Notes: generated by a model from the sequence alone, not told the origin. A stretch of DNA of 64,000 nt from Wolbachia endosymbiont of Diaphorina citri (GCF_013096535.2 NZ_CP051265.2:1302001-1366000); one strand, 5' to 3'. Numbered from the stretch's first letter, positions 18,731 through 28,435 are shown. Translations and numbers: made by a program.

Positions 18731-19744
18731 ATGCGTAAAATTTTTGTCTATATTCTCATCTCCTTACCTTTGTTTATTCCTCTAGCGTATAGTGGTTTTT
18801 GGTATTTTTCTGCATTTAAGGTAAAAAGTCTTTTAACTGATTACATTAATGACGAAAAAGTTGATATTTCACATGATTTTAAGGGATTTCCTTTTAACCT
18901 AGTTTTTCGTGTAACGAATCCAAAATTTTCTAATGAGCAATTAACTGTTTCATCTGAAGCTTTAGTGATAAAAAACAGATTATTTGATAAGTCAGTATAT
19001 ATCTATATACCGAGCAATAAAGTAAATATTGCTGTCCGTAGTGATGAGAAAAAGAATATAAAGTGTCACACACACGTGAGTAGCCACTTTGTTGTTAAAC
19101 TAAATGATTTACTATCTTCATTAAAATTCAACAGGAATAGCACTGTAATAGACTATATAGATACATTTCGTTACGAAGATTATGGATTAAAATGTGATGT
19201 TTTAGAAAATCAGCAAAGTGTTATAACCGAAGTGAATGATAAAAGTAATTACATTCAATTTCACTTTGATAAAGAACTGAATGAAAATACTAAACTAGAA
19301 TTTGATTTTTATACTTACCGTTATAAACATACTGCAAGTCCTGAAAATTACCTTAGTGTCGACGCTAAATTAGATTATGAATTTGTAAACCATATTTCAG
19401 CTTCTAAGATTAATTTCAACATAGAAAAATTTTTGATTGAGAGTAATAACTTTTCTATTGCTGCGAATGGTGGAGTAACTAATTACAATTTAGTTACATC
19501 TTCATTTGAAGATAAAATTAATGTAGCCATATCAAATTATAAAGAATTAATTTCGTTTGTGACTAATGATTCAAAGACTGCAGATAAATTGGAAAAATCA
19601 ATATCTTCCTTATCAGAAAAAATCACTAATAACGACATTCAATTTTCAATAAAGTACGACAATAATGTAGGTTCAGGCTTTATTGGAAAATTATCCACTA
19701 CTGATTTTATCACTCAATTCACCAAGAATGAGAATAGTAATTAG
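18731..19744 (+). CDS. DUF2125-like exported protein
   Basis: A 337-residue protein with one N-terminal hydrophobic anchor (MRKIFVYILISLPLFIPLAY) and a long beta-rich region. The pattern resembles the alphaproteobacterial DUF2125 family (anchor, then a FPFNL..V.NP segment near residue 50, and a C-terminal region probably exposed to the periplasm), but I rate the family link as moderate. There are no catalytic motifs. It lies between fdx (7 bp gap) and ccmH, whose ATG is inside its last codons, so the three are probably one transcript. Its job is unknown; an envelope role is inferred. Confidence 0.7.
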   Translation: MRKIFVYILISLPLFIPLAYSGFWYFSAFKVKSLLTDYINDEKVDISHDFKGFPFNLVFRVTNPKFSNEQLTVSSEALVIKNRLFDKSVYIYIPSNKVNIAVRSDEKKNIKCHTHVSSHFVVKLNDLLSSLKFNRNSTVIDYIDTFRYEDYGLKCDVLENQQSVITEVNDKSNYIQFHFDKELNENTKLEFDFYTYRYKHTASPENYLSVDAKLDYEFVNHISASKINFNIEKFLIESNNFSIAANGGVTNYNLVTSSFEDKINVAISNYKELISFVTNDSKTADKLEKSISSLSEKITNNDIQFSIKYDNNVGSGFIGKLSTTDFITQFTKNENSN

Positions 19745-20129
19745 CTTACTTTTTACATTGATATTCCATTTAAGCATAAATGCTTTTACTTTGGATGATA
19801 AACTAAGAGACGAAAGCATGGAAGAGCGAGCAAGTAGCTTATTTGCAGTAATAAAGTGTCCAGTATGCTCTGGTGAATTATTATCCGAATCTGAGTCTCA
19901 AGTTGCATATGGTATGCGTAAGACAATTCGCAAGAAGATCAGTGATGGATATACTAATGAGCAAATAGTTTCAGAGTTAAAAAATTCTTATGGAGATTCA
20001 ATTATCATTGTACCACCTGTAAAATCTAGTACCTACATTTTATGGTTTATTCCTTTTATAATTCTTCTTATTGGATGTTTTCTAATACGAAAATCAGTTC
20101 AGAAAATAGATAAAGTAGTAAAAAGATAA
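19728..20129 (+). CDS. ccmH: Cytochrome c-type biogenesis protein CcmH
   Basis: CcmH (CycL) is a membrane-anchored periplasmic thiol protein that reduces or holds apocytochrome c before heme ligation. ATG 19728 gives a clean signal/anchor (MRIVISLLFTLIFHLSINAF), whereas starting earlier would add residues that ruin it. The redox pair Cys44/Cys47 sits in VIKCPVCSGELLSES, matching the family's RCPVCQ motif. A three-helix bundle (YGMRKTIRKKISDGYTNEQI) and a C-terminal transmembrane segment (about 103-122) complete the usual layout at 133 residues. It overlaps the previous gene by 17 bp, implying coupling. Confidence 0.93.
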   Translation: MRIVISLLFTLIFHLSINAFTLDDKLRDESMEERASSLFAVIKCPVCSGELLSESESQVAYGMRKTIRKKISDGYTNEQIVSELKNSYGDSIIIVPPVKSSTYILWFIPFIILLIGCFLIRKSVQKIDKVVKR

Positions 20130-20188
20130 CTATAGAGTAAAAGTGAGTTTACAACAAATGCAAGTAGCTACTATACGAACATTTGAGT

Positions 20189-23100
20189 TTAGATCAAAGA
20201 TTGTAAGGTTAAATCTTCCATCCAAATAACCACGCACTCTACCTGCTTATCTGGGTAGACTTCTTGCACTAAGGTTTTATAGATCAACATTTGCTTTTTT
20301 ATTTCATTTGATGAGGAAATAGAAACGTTATGGTGTGATTTATAGTCAATTATGATTGATTTGTCTTCTGTTATGCACAGTCTGTCTAGCCGCACTAATA
20401 CTGGTTTTCCGTCAATTGTTCCACTAAGTGGAATTTCTGATTTGCCCTCCAAGTCGAACAGGTAATCATATTTTTCATTAAAGGTTAATATTTTGCTGTA
20501 AATTTCATCCTTATCTTCACTAGTGTTTATGCTATCAAGATATTTCCTAACCCAATTTTTTCTCCTGTCTTTCTCTATCTTGGGCATATATTGCAATATA
20601 CTGTGAATTATTAAGCCTCTTGCATAGCTGTCTGTCGTCCCAATGCTCCTTTTTGTCATTCCAGCATTCTCATCTGTCATCCCAGTGCTTGACACTGGCT
20701 TTTTTTCTCCAGGTTCCAGCGTTACGTGCTGCAATGACATTGATAGGTTTGATGGAGGTGAAATCACTGGAACATCAAAATAATCACGTTTTTTATAAAT
20801 AGAAGGGTAGTTTGCATTCATGCATAGCACTTCAACTTTTTCTTTAAATATCGGCTGTAAGTATAGTTTTTTCCTCTCATATAATGCTCCATATTGAATA
20901 ACTAGATCATACCAAGAGCCCTTTTGCACTGGCTCTTTGCCTAAAATATATAACTCATCTTCAGCACGCGTGAGTGCCACGTATAGCAAACGCAAATATT
21001 CGTTATAATCCTCTAATTTTTTCTCTCTTTTTACTTGATTACAATAAGCATTATTATTTTTGCCACACCAAAATGGTGCTTCCGTTGCATCAAACAAAAT
21101 ACTTTCGCTGTTTCTTGGCACTGTATTTGTGTCAACTAAAAACACTATTGGAGCTTGTAGACCTTTTGATTTATGAATTGTCATTATTCGTACAGCATTG
21201 CGTTCTGATTGCATATCATTTTTAATCTCAGGATTATTTTCTTTGATCCACTGAACAAATGCTTGAAGAGAGGGGTGCTCAAATTGCAATACGAGATTCA
21301 TAAATTCGTCTAGGACCTCGAAGCACTCAAGACCTAGCCTTGCAGCAAATTTCTTCTTGCCTGTGCGCAATATATGCGTGAATAGTGTAAGTGGGGATTC
21401 TGTCTGAGATAAGTTAATCAGATAGTTTAATTCATTAGAGATAATCTCCTGATAATCTTGAAGTTTTTCCCACAACGACTGTTCTTTACGATTATATGCA
21501 ATATTGAATAAATCGTCCTCAGTGAAGTTAAATAGCGGTGATTTTAAAGCATTTGCGAGAGCTAGATCATTTGTTGGAAGAAGCAAAAATTCGGCTAAAG
21601 CTATTAAGTCCTGCACAGCTATGTAATCCATAATTCTAAAATAATCTCGGCCTATAACTGGTACATTTACTTTTTTTAACTCACTTATTATGTAATCAAC
21701 TAACACATTTCGCTGCCGTACCAAAATCATAATATCCCTTGGTTCTATATGACGATCTTTGGCGACTAAAATACGCCCTTCGTTTAACCAATTGTGAATT
21801 TTGCGAGCTATTGCCTGAGCAAGTAATCGATCTGCTATGACATAATCTTTTCTGTGTGTTAATTGTAAGGCTTGCTGCTCTTCCTCTTTATAACTTGGCA
21901 ATAACGGCCAAATTTCAATGTATCCTTGATCATTTTCTCTATGTGGAATATGTTTTATCTCGTTATCATCGAAAGATATTTCTTCACGAAAATTGTTGAA
22001 TATTTTGTCTACAAGCATCAAAACTTCTGGAGTTGAGCGAAATGACTTTTCAAGTTGACATGATATCCAATCTCTATCACCAGTTTTTGTGTGAAAATAC
22101 TGCTGCATGTAATTAAATAGATGGGGATTTGCTCCTTGAAATCTGTAAATGGATTGTTTTACATCGCCAACAACGAATAAGGTTCTCTTTTCGTCACCAC
22201 CGGTAAAAAATTCACTGCAGAGATTTGTTATAATTTTCCATTGACTGATACTATTGTCTTGCGCCTCATCAACAAGAATGTGGTCTATTTTTTGGTCTAG
22301 ATTAAATAATATCCAATCTTTATAGCCTGGATTGCTAAGGAGATTTGTTGCTAAATTGATGATATCATCATAGTCAAGCAGTGCATTCTTTGATTTTTCA
22401 TTGTTATATAGATCAACATATACTTTAAATATACCAAGCAAACTACTGGTTCTTCTGAATATTTGATAAGAATTTATGTCCTTTACATGGGTAGACAATG
22501 CATTTTGAATGCTTTCTATCATTTGCTCTGCGTCTTCAAATTTTTCCAAAGTACCCTTTGTTATAATGGATGATATGCTCTTTTTTTCGTACGATTCTGA
22601 TTTGAGAAATACTTTAGCTAAGTTCTCTATCTTGGTGTTATTCAACTTTATTCTGGTGTCATCCAAGTAGCTAACACTGGGATCTACTAGGCCTGGTGTC
22701 ATTCCAACTGGAATCCACATATTTTCTTTCTGGATTCCAGTTGGGATGACAGTAGCATAAAGTATCGCACTGTAACTTTGATCTCTTTTGCTGCCCTCAC
22801 TTAATATTTTAGTTAATCTTTTTATCTGCTCAATCGTTTCACTCTGTAAATCGTGAATCTTATCTGGGGTACTTAGTTTATCTTTGATATACCCTAAATT
22901 ATTTTCTAGAGCTGATCTCTTTACACATAAGGTATAGAGCAAATCACTCAGCTTGTTTTCATCAATTTCAGATGCAATGATATTTATATCGTCCTGCACA
23001 GTTTCATTATGAAGCGTTTTTTCAAATACGGTGGAATGCAATTCTTTACATTCGCTCAACGTACAATTTGGAGCGATACCAGTTTCTGTAGGAAAGCTGG

Positions 23101-23461
23101 AGATTAATTTGTAACAAAAGGCGTGTATAGTTTGAATAGTAAGACCAAGATTTTCCAATTCAGAAAAAAGCCTTCTTGCTCTTGTTAAATAATCTTTATT
23201 TTCTCTGGTCACGCACTGGGCTAATTGTTCTAAATCTGTGACCAATATACCCTCTGGACATATTGCCCACTTACTAAGTGTACTGTAAATGCGATCCTCC
23301 ATTTCATTTGCTGCAGCATTGGTAAATGTTAAGCAGAGAATATTTCTCTTATTCTCTAATAGAAGTCTTAATACTCTGTCTATTAAGATTTTTGTTTTAC
23401 CTGTACCAGCTGATGCACTTACCCATACAGAGAAGTTAGGATTTATGGCATTTGATCTCAT
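20189..23461 (-). CDS. addA: Double-strand break repair helicase AddA
   Basis: A 1090-residue UvrD-like helicase-nuclease subunit that with AddB resects DNA ends for RecA. Helicase motifs seen: Walker A SASAGTGKTK (15-24), motif Ia LCLTFTNAAANEM, motif II ILVDEAQDNS, motif III VVGDVKQSIYRFQGA, motif V VRIMTIHKSKGLQAPIVFL and motif VI LRLLYVALTRAEDELYI. The C-terminal nuclease domain ends with IIDYKSHH. Two peptide inserts are translated from palindromic repeat elements: residues about 238-255 (VIPTGIQKENMWIPVG) and about 909-941 (PGEKKPVSSTGMTDENAGMT). The frame stays open through both, so the protein probably remains active. It diverges from ispE. AddB is not in the window. Confidence 0.94.
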   Translation of the reverse strand: MRSNAINPNFSVWVSASAGTGKTKILIDRVLRLLLENKRNILCLTFTNAAANEMEDRIYSTLSKWAICPEGILVTDLEQLAQCVTRENKDYLTRARRLFSELENLGLTIQTIHAFCYKLISSFPTETGIAPNCTLSECKELHSTVFEKTLHNETVQDDINIIASEIDENKLSDLLYTLCVKRSALENNLGYIKDKLSTPDKIHDLQSETIEQIKRLTKILSEGSKRDQSYSAILYATVIPTGIQKENMWIPVGMTPGLVDPSVSYLDDTRIKLNNTKIENLAKVFLKSESYEKKSISSIITKGTLEKFEDAEQMIESIQNALSTHVKDINSYQIFRRTSSLLGIFKVYVDLYNNEKSKNALLDYDDIINLATNLLSNPGYKDWILFNLDQKIDHILVDEAQDNSISQWKIITNLCSEFFTGGDEKRTLFVVGDVKQSIYRFQGANPHLFNYMQQYFHTKTGDRDWISCQLEKSFRSTPEVLMLVDKIFNNFREEISFDDNEIKHIPHRENDQGYIEIWPLLPSYKEEEQQALQLTHRKDYVIADRLLAQAIARKIHNWLNEGRILVAKDRHIEPRDIMILVRQRNVLVDYIISELKKVNVPVIGRDYFRIMDYIAVQDLIALAEFLLLPTNDLALANALKSPLFNFTEDDLFNIAYNRKEQSLWEKLQDYQEIISNELNYLINLSQTESPLTLFTHILRTGKKKFAARLGLECFEVLDEFMNLVLQFEHPSLQAFVQWIKENNPEIKNDMQSERNAVRIMTIHKSKGLQAPIVFLVDTNTVPRNSESILFDATEAPFWCGKNNNAYCNQVKREKKLEDYNEYLRLLYVALTRAEDELYILGKEPVQKGSWYDLVIQYGALYERKKLYLQPIFKEKVEVLCMNANYPSIYKKRDYFDVPVISPPSNLSMSLQHVTLEPGEKKPVSSTGMTDENAGMTKRSIGTTDSYARGLIIHSILQYMPKIEKDRRKNWVRKYLDSINTSEDKDEIYSKILTFNEKYDYLFDLEGKSEIPLSGTIDGKPVLVRLDRLCITEDKSIIIDYKSHHNVSISSSNEIKKQMLIYKTLVQEVYPDKQVECVVIWMEDLTLQSLI
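20640..20735. repeat. Palindromic element translated within addA (C-terminal insert)
   Basis: Contains GTCATTCCAGCATTCTCATC, GTCATCCCAGTGCTTGACAC and a distal CCAGGTTCCAGCG, the building blocks of the dispersed palindromic family. On the minus strand it is read as part of AddA (about residues 909-941). The boundaries are approximate. Confidence 0.7.
22698..22750. repeat. Palindromic element translated within addA (N-terminal half)
   Basis: Arms GTCATTCCAACTGGAATCCA (22698-22717) and TGGATTCCAGTTGGGATGAC (22731-22750) pair with one mismatch over 20 bp around a 13-base loop. The palindrome is embedded in frame in addA, encoding about residues 238-255. Confidence 0.88.
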
Positions 23462-23477
23462 TAGGAGTGTATAAAGT

Positions 23478-23505
23478 TTGACTGAAGTGGCATTTCAAGT
23501 ATAGT
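23478..23505 (+). promoter_or_regulatory. Sigma70-type promoter for ispE
   Basis: TTGACT (23478-23483), 16-bp spacer, TATAGT (23500-23505), 30 bases before ATG 23536. It would serve ispE, the Mth938-like gene and znuB. Confidence 0.58.
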
Positions 23506-23535
23506 AAATAAGATAGTGTTAGTGAAGATATACAG

Positions 23536-24402
23536 ATGGAAAGTTTTTGTGTAAAGGCTCCTGCAAAGATCAATCTTTTTTTACATATTATAAATAGAGA
23601 AGAAAGAGGGTATCATTTAATTGAAAGTTTGGTTGTCTTTGCTAAACTTTTTAATTTTTTAGAGATAAAAGTAGGAGAAAAAAACTTTAGATATGATAAC
23701 TCTACAGTTCAATTTGTAAACTCTGAGTTTAAAATAAATTATCGATATAATACTATAACGAAAGCATTGAGTCTACTGCTTAGGTACGCTCCTATACGAA
23801 CTAAAGTCACTGTAAAGGTTATAAAAAATGTACCAATTGCTGCAGGATTTGGTAGTGGTTCCTCAGATGCTGGAGCTGTGATACGCACGCTAGGAGAGCT
23901 GTGGGATATTGATAGGCAAATTTTAAATGATATAGCTTTAAGCGTTGGTGCTGATGTGCCTGCAAGTGTAGATAGTAAGCCAGTTTTTGTTGGAGGTGTT
24001 GGTGAGGAATTATGTCCCATTAAACAATGCTCTTTACCCATAAGTCTGGTACTTGTGAAACCAAAAAAAAAGTTTTTGAATACATCAGAAGTATTTTCCA
24101 AGTATAAAGAGGATTTCTCTAATCCAATTAAGTGGAGTGATAACACTGAGGAGAATTTGTTAGAGCTTCTTAAAGAGACAAAAAATGACCTGCAAGAAGC
24201 AGCAATAAGTCTTGTACCTGAAATTCAGAATGTAATATCAACACTAGAGTCACAAAAAGGCTCTATACTTTCTCGTATGTCAGGTAGTGGTGTAGGGTGT
24301 TTTGGAATGTTTGATAGTGAAGAAAGTGCAAAAGCTGCAGCGGCAAATATCAAAAAGGAATATCCAGAATGGTGGGTGTGCGACACGGAATTAATAGTTT
24401 GA
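23536..24402 (+). CDS. ispE: 4-diphosphocytidyl-2-C-methyl-D-erythritol kinase (IspE)
   Basis: IspE phosphorylates CDP-ME in the MEP pathway. The 288-residue GHMP kinase has motif 1 KAPAKINLFLHI (8-18), the ATP-binding glycine-rich loop PIAAGFGSGSSDAG (100-113), the catalytic Asp in LSVGADVPASV, and motif 3 SRMSGSGVGCFGMF near residue 250. Start ATG 23536 follows the promoter above. Three bases separate its stop from the Mth938-like gene, and that gene overlaps znuB, so the three probably form one operon. Confidence 0.96.
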   Translation: MESFCVKAPAKINLFLHIINREERGYHLIESLVVFAKLFNFLEIKVGEKNFRYDNSTVQFVNSEFKINYRYNTITKALSLLLRYAPIRTKVTVKVIKNVPIAAGFGSGSSDAGAVIRTLGELWDIDRQILNDIALSVGADVPASVDSKPVFVGGVGEELCPIKQCSLPISLVLVKPKKKFLNTSEVFSKYKEDFSNPIKWSDNTEENLLELLKETKNDLQEAAISLVPEIQNVISTLESQKGSILSRMSGSGVGCFGMFDSEESAKAAAANIKKEYPEWWVCDTELIV

Positions 24403-24405
24403 TTT

Positions 24406-24753
24406 ATGCCCTTAATTTCCAAGAAGAAAAATCTTATAGATGGTTACAGGGAAGAAAGATTTTGGGTAAATAATCAAGAATATCATGGCTCAATTATAAT
24501 TTTTCCTGAAAAGGTGATTAAATTGAAAGAAAGTGATATAAATAACAAGGAGTATTTTAAATCTTTTTTAACAGAGGAAATAGAGATTTTGATAATAGGT
24601 ACTGGTAAGATACGCGATTGTTCAATGAAATCTTATCTTATGGAGCAAAAGAATTTAAATTTTGAATTTATGACGACGGGTTCTGCATGCAGAACCCATA
24701 ACGTTTTAATATCTGAAGATAGGTTTGTTGTCAGTTATCTGATAGCATGTTAG
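24406..24753 (+). CDS. Mth938-like domain protein (NDUFAF3/DUF498 family)
   Basis: A 115-residue protein of the Mth938-like fold. Recognisable landmarks are IDGYREERFWVNNQEYHGSI, IEILIIGTGK in the middle, and FEFMTTGSACRTHNVLISED near the C-terminus, the position of the family's conserved M.T..A..T.N.L segment. Homologues include the mitochondrial complex I assembly factor NDUFAF3; in bacteria the biochemical role is unclear. It starts 3 bp after ispE and overlaps znuB by 7 bp (ATGTTAG). Confidence 0.88.
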   Translation: MPLISKKKNLIDGYREERFWVNNQEYHGSIIIFPEKVIKLKESDINNKEYFKSFLTEEIEILIIGTGKIRDCSMKSYLMEQKNLNFEFMTTGSACRTHNVLISEDRFVVSYLIAC

Positions 24754-25556
24754 AGATATTTACACAGAGTTTTTTTATAAACAGTCTAATTGCGGTAATT
24801 ATGATTAGCCTAGTAACAGGAGCTCTGGGGTCATTTATGATATGGCAAAGGTTATCGTATTTGGGTGATAGTTTGTCCCATTCTTCATTGCTTGGTATTG
24901 CACTTGCTTTAATCTTTAATATCAGCCCATCGGTAAGTATAATGCTCATTGCAATTATGTTTGCTATACTACTTTCTCTTAATTTTAACAAATTATATTC
25001 TGCTGATACGATATTGAATATAGTTACCAATGTAGTTTTATCATCGAGTTTAATACTTATGTCTTTTCTTCCATCAGGTAATAATAGTATTATTAGCTCA
25101 TTGTTTGGCGATATATTAATGATCGACCGAAGTGATATAATATCAATTTTTCTAACCTCCGTAATAGTTACTTTGATATTAATATTTAGATGGCGCTATT
25201 GGCTGATGATTTCGATTAATCAAGATTTGGCAACAGTTGAGAAAGTAAATGTTAATTTTGTTAGGCTAGAATTTTTGATTATACTCGCTATCTTTATTGC
25301 AATTTCTGCTCAATTAATAGGAATATTACTCATTGCTGCATTTTTGTTAATACCTGCTGCATCAGCAAGACTCATTTCAAAAACTCCAATGCAAATGATT
25401 ATTGTTGCAACAGTTTTTTCTGTGATTTCTGGAGTATCAGGTTTGATATTATCTGCAAGTTTTGACTTATTAACTGGACCTGCAATTATACTTATCGCAG
25501 CTGTGTATTTAATCATTGCTTATTTTATAAGATTGGTGTTAAGTAGATCGACTTAA
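24747..25556 (+). CDS. znuB: Zinc ABC transporter permease ZnuB
   Basis: The membrane permease of the high-affinity Zn2+ (possibly Mn2+) importer. The 269-residue protein has about eight hydrophobic segments and the ABC-3 family stretches GALGSFMIWQRLSYLGDSLSH (about 28-48, with the conserved G-D-S-hydrophobic-S/A-H motif) and LLIAAFLLIPAASARLISKT (about 199-218), which contacts the ATPase. ATG 24747 lies inside the previous gene, implying coupled translation. Its partners znuC and znuA lie 23 kb away at 47.8-49.4 kb. Confidence 0.94.
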   Translation: MLEIFTQSFFINSLIAVIMISLVTGALGSFMIWQRLSYLGDSLSHSSLLGIALALIFNISPSVSIMLIAIMFAILLSLNFNKLYSADTILNIVTNVVLSSSLILMSFLPSGNNSIISSLFGDILMIDRSDIISIFLTSVIVTLILIFRWRYWLMISINQDLATVEKVNVNFVRLEFLIILAIFIAISAQLIGILLIAAFLLIPAASARLISKTPMQMIIVATVFSVISGVSGLILSASFDLLTGPAIILIAAVYLIIAYFIRLVLSRST

Positions 25557-25670
25557 TTTTGGTCTTGGAAGTTCATAATTCATTAACAAATGAGTGTAAC
25601 TATCTGAGCATAATGTAGTTTTTGCTACGTTGTTTTTATGTGCTAATTGTTAATTTGTGGAGTGAAAGAT

Positions 25671-25853
25671 ATGGCCGAAGGATTTTTTTCTAGATATATA
25701 GGACAGCCTATAAAAAATTTTTATAATTATGTTACGGGAAAGAAAGAAGTCTCTGATGATATGCAGAATACAGCAAATCAAGAAAGCTCAGAATTGTTGG
25801 AAACTGATGTGCAATCAAATGATGTACCACCAAGTAGTGATAATATAATATAG
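25671..25853 (+). CDS. Small hypothetical protein
   Basis: A 60-residue protein, MAEGFFSRYIGQPIKNFYNY at the N-terminus followed by an acidic, Ser/Asn-rich tail. ATG 25671 is chosen over a TTG at 25647 because a GGAGTGA purine run lies just upstream. No known domain. The short aromatic/basic head could be a membrane-surface helix. Its stop lies 5 bp before holA, so the two are probably co-transcribed. Reality as a gene rests on its spacing and open frame only. Confidence 0.55.
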   Translation: MAEGFFSRYIGQPIKNFYNYVTGKKEVSDDMQNTANQESSELLETDVQSNDVPPSSDNII

Positions 25854-25858
25854 ATGGC

Positions 25859-26878
25859 ATGAGAATCACGCCATCTAAAGTTAAAAAATTCCTTGAGAAA
25901 CCCGATACTTTAAGTGGTGTATTAATTCATGGAAGTGACAATAGTAAGGTCGATATTTTTGTACAGGAAATAATTGCCAACTTGAATGAGTATTCAGTTC
26001 AGGTGATGGATTTTGCAATAGTGAATAAATCGCCTGGCTTGTTATTTTCCGAGTTGGCAAACATTTCGATGTTTACTAAGAAAAGGTTAGTTAAGCTGAT
26101 AAATGTCAGTGGAAGTATATCTAAAGAGTTAAGAAACATATTGGATCATAATATAGGTGATCATTATATAGTAATGATAGCAAATGATCTTCCATATAGT
26201 TCTACAACTAAAAGTTATATGGAAAGCTCAAAAATTTTCGGTGTCATTACCTGCTATAAGGACAGCGGTAGTAATCTTTGTGATATTATATCAAGTTACT
26301 TGAAACAAAATGATATAGAGTGCACAAGTGAGATAATCTACCACTTGCAGTCTTATTTTAATCATAGCAAACTGCCTATATATTCAGAGCTTGAAAAATT
26401 AGTTTTATATCTAGGAAAAAGAAAAGATCTTAAACTTGCTGATATAGATCTATGCTTTTCAACCTCCGGCAATGATTATGTTACACTTGATAATCTGTGC
26501 TCTGCAATAGTGAGTAAAGACATGGGACAATTCATCAAAATTTCCGATGTATTGATATTACAAGAGAATTTTTCACCGATAGCATTAATCCGTATTATAT
26601 CAAATTATTTTCTACGGCTAGAAAGCGTTTTGCTGTTAATACAAAATGGAATGAATGAACAAGCTGCAATTGACCAGCTGAGTCCTCCATTGTTCTTCAA
26701 ACAATTGCAGAGTTTTAAATCTCATTTGAAAAGTTTGCAACTTTCAGAACTTAAGAAGATCTTAGAAAATTTGATGAGCTTGGAAGTGACTTGTAAAAGA
26801 ACTGACTTGGACCATAAAATGATCTTTCAGCATGAGATTAACTATTGGTGTTATTCGTTCAGCAGAGTAGTAAAATAA
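25859..26878 (+). CDS. holA: DNA polymerase III, delta subunit (HolA)
   Basis: The clamp-loader wrench that opens the beta sliding clamp. The 339-residue protein has the weakly conserved HolA layout: an N-terminal RecA-like domain without a working P-loop (TLSGVLIHGSDNSKVDIFVQ), the MFTKKRLVKLINV segment that binds the clamp in the family, and a helical C-terminal collar (FSPIALIRIISNYFLRLESV; LKKILENLMSLEVTCKRTDL). The length matches. It starts at ATG 25859, right after the small gene. A palindromic element lies beyond the stop. Confidence 0.88.
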   Translation: MRITPSKVKKFLEKPDTLSGVLIHGSDNSKVDIFVQEIIANLNEYSVQVMDFAIVNKSPGLLFSELANISMFTKKRLVKLINVSGSISKELRNILDHNIGDHYIVMIANDLPYSSTTKSYMESSKIFGVITCYKDSGSNLCDIISSYLKQNDIECTSEIIYHLQSYFNHSKLPIYSELEKLVLYLGKRKDLKLADIDLCFSTSGNDYVTLDNLCSAIVSKDMGQFIKISDVLILQENFSPIALIRIISNYFLRLESVLLLIQNGMNEQAAIDQLSPPLFFKQLQSFKSHLKSLQLSELKKILENLMSLEVTCKRTDLDHKMIFQHEINYWCYSFSRVVK

Positions 26879-26905
26879 GGTAGACGAGAAAAAACAACTA
26901 AATGT

Positions 26906-27041
26906 TGTCATGAAAGTAGCTGACACTGGGATCCAGAAATATGGGATATGTGTAGAAGTTATTTTAAAATACAACGTTTTGGCAAGATTATGGATTCCAG
27001 TGTCAAGCACTGGAATGACAGGAGCAGAAACTGGAATGACA
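26906..27041. repeat. Dispersed palindromic element
   Basis: Contains GTCATGAAAGTAGC, the pair ACACTGGGATCCA / TGGATTCCAGTGT and closing CACTGGAATGACA and CTGGAATGAC units. It fills the convergent gap between holA and gltX. Confidence 0.8.
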
Positions 27042-27085
27042 AGAAATCTAATATTTTCACATTTCCTGAACAATTCTTATTGGTG

Positions 27086-28435
27086 TCATTCAAATACATT
27101 CGGTACATTTAAACCTTTTGTATGATTTTCTTCTAACCTTGCAACAATGCTCTCTCTACCGATAAAAATTAATAATTTAGCGAGTTCTGGACCTGTTTCT
27201 GTTCCTGTTAAAGCGAGGCGCAACTGCATAAATAGATCTTTTGCCTTTATATCAATTGTCTGTCGAATATTTTTAACCCACTCTGATAATGTGTTTTCAT
27301 TACAATCACCTTGAGGTAATGTGCTTAGCGCTATTTTTATAAACTCTTTATTAAGAACCACAGGTTCTATACCAAATTTGCATATTTTCCACCATTTGGC
27401 CACCTCAGAAAACTTTTCTATATTACTCCTTATAAAATACCAAAACTCTGAGCCAATTTGACTTAAACGATCTTGCACCATTTCAAATGGCATTTGTTGC
27501 AGCACTTTGCTATTTAGCTTATACATTTCACTCAAGCTGAATTGTGCAGATGCTGAGCTAAATTTTTTAATATCAAATGAGTTAATTAAAGACTGCATAT
27601 CAACATGAGCTTCTATCGGATCAGATGTGCCAAGTTTTGCTAAATAGCTAGTTAGCGCCATTGGCTCAATCTCATCTTCTCTTATGGACTTAATATCCAA
27701 CCCACCTTTCCGTTTCGATATCTTGCTATCATCAAAATGTAGTAGGGGAAGGTGAGCAAATATAGGAATTTTCGCTTTTAATGCTTTAATAATTTGGATC
27801 TGAACTGCGGTATTAGTTACATGATCTTCCCCGCGTACAACATGGGTTACATTAAAGTCAACATCATCAACAACAGAAGGTAACATGTATGTATAAATTC
27901 CATCTTCTCTTTTTACCACAGGATCGCTAATGTGAATTGTTGCAATATTTATTTCACCTTTAACTTCATCATTCCATTTTACAATTTCGTTTCTATTCAA
28001 TTTAAATCTGAAATGTGGTTTTCGTCCTTCTTGCTCATAACGAATTTTCTCTTGCTCAGTTAGAAGCAACGCACCTCTATCGTAAACAGGGGGAAGACCT
28101 TGTTTTAATTGCAATTTTCGTTTAGTGTCTAATTCTTCTCTTGTTTCATAACATGCATAAATATGACCTTCTTTCATTAACTGTAAGAACACCTCGTTAT
28201 AGCTCTCAAAACGCTCTGATTGCTTAAAACTTGAATTCCAATTTATGCCAATCCATTTTAGGTCTTCTATGATATTATCTACATATTTGATATCTGAACG
28301 CTCAAGATCAGTATCATCAAAACGTAGTAAAAATTTTCCGTTTTGATTACGTGTGTACATCCAACAAATGAGTGCAGTGCGTATGTTTCCTACATGTAGG
28401 TAGCCAGTTGGGCTTGGAGCGAATCTTGTTAGCAT
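27086..28435 (-). CDS. gltX: Glutamyl-tRNA synthetase (one of the GltX paralogues)
   Basis: A class I aminoacyl-tRNA synthetase of 449 residues. The HIGH-type motif is [18 protein letters not shown] (5-22, with HVGN), and the KMSKS-type motif is KISKRKGG (about 238-245). [10 protein letters not shown] and HLPLLHFDD are typical GluRS core segments, and the C-terminal anticodon-binding part is helical. Rickettsiales usually carry two GluRS-like genes, one for tRNA-Gln misacylation, so the tRNA specificity of this copy cannot be given. It is convergent with holA, with the palindromic element between them. Confidence 0.95.
   Translation of the reverse strand: MLTRFAPSPTGYLHVGNIRTALICWMYTRNQNGKFLLRFDDTDLERSDIKYVDNIIEDLKWIGINWNSSFKQSERFESYNEVFLQLMKEGHIYACYETREELDTKRKLQLKQGLPPVYDRGALLLTEQEKIRYEQEGRKPHFRFKLNRNEIVKWNDEVKGEINIATIHISDPVVKREDGIYTYMLPSVVDDVDFNVTHVVRGEDHVTNTAVQIQIIKALKAKIPIFAHLPLLHFDDSKISKRKGGLDIKSIREDEIEPMALTSYLAKLGTSDPIEAHVDMQSLINSFDIKKFSSASAQFSLSEMYKLNSKVLQQMPFEMVQDRLSQIGSEFWYFIRSNIEKFSEVAKWWKICKFGIEPVVLNKEFIKIALSTLPQGDCNENTLSEWVKNIRQTIDIKAKDLFMQLRLALTGTETGPELAKLLIFIGRESIVARLEENHTKGLNVPNVFE

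Noticed and set aside
26906..27041. Spaced short repeats that could look like a CRISPR array
   Set aside because: The units are inverted and irregular, without constant repeat/spacer lengths or cas genes; they belong to the dispersed palindromic family.
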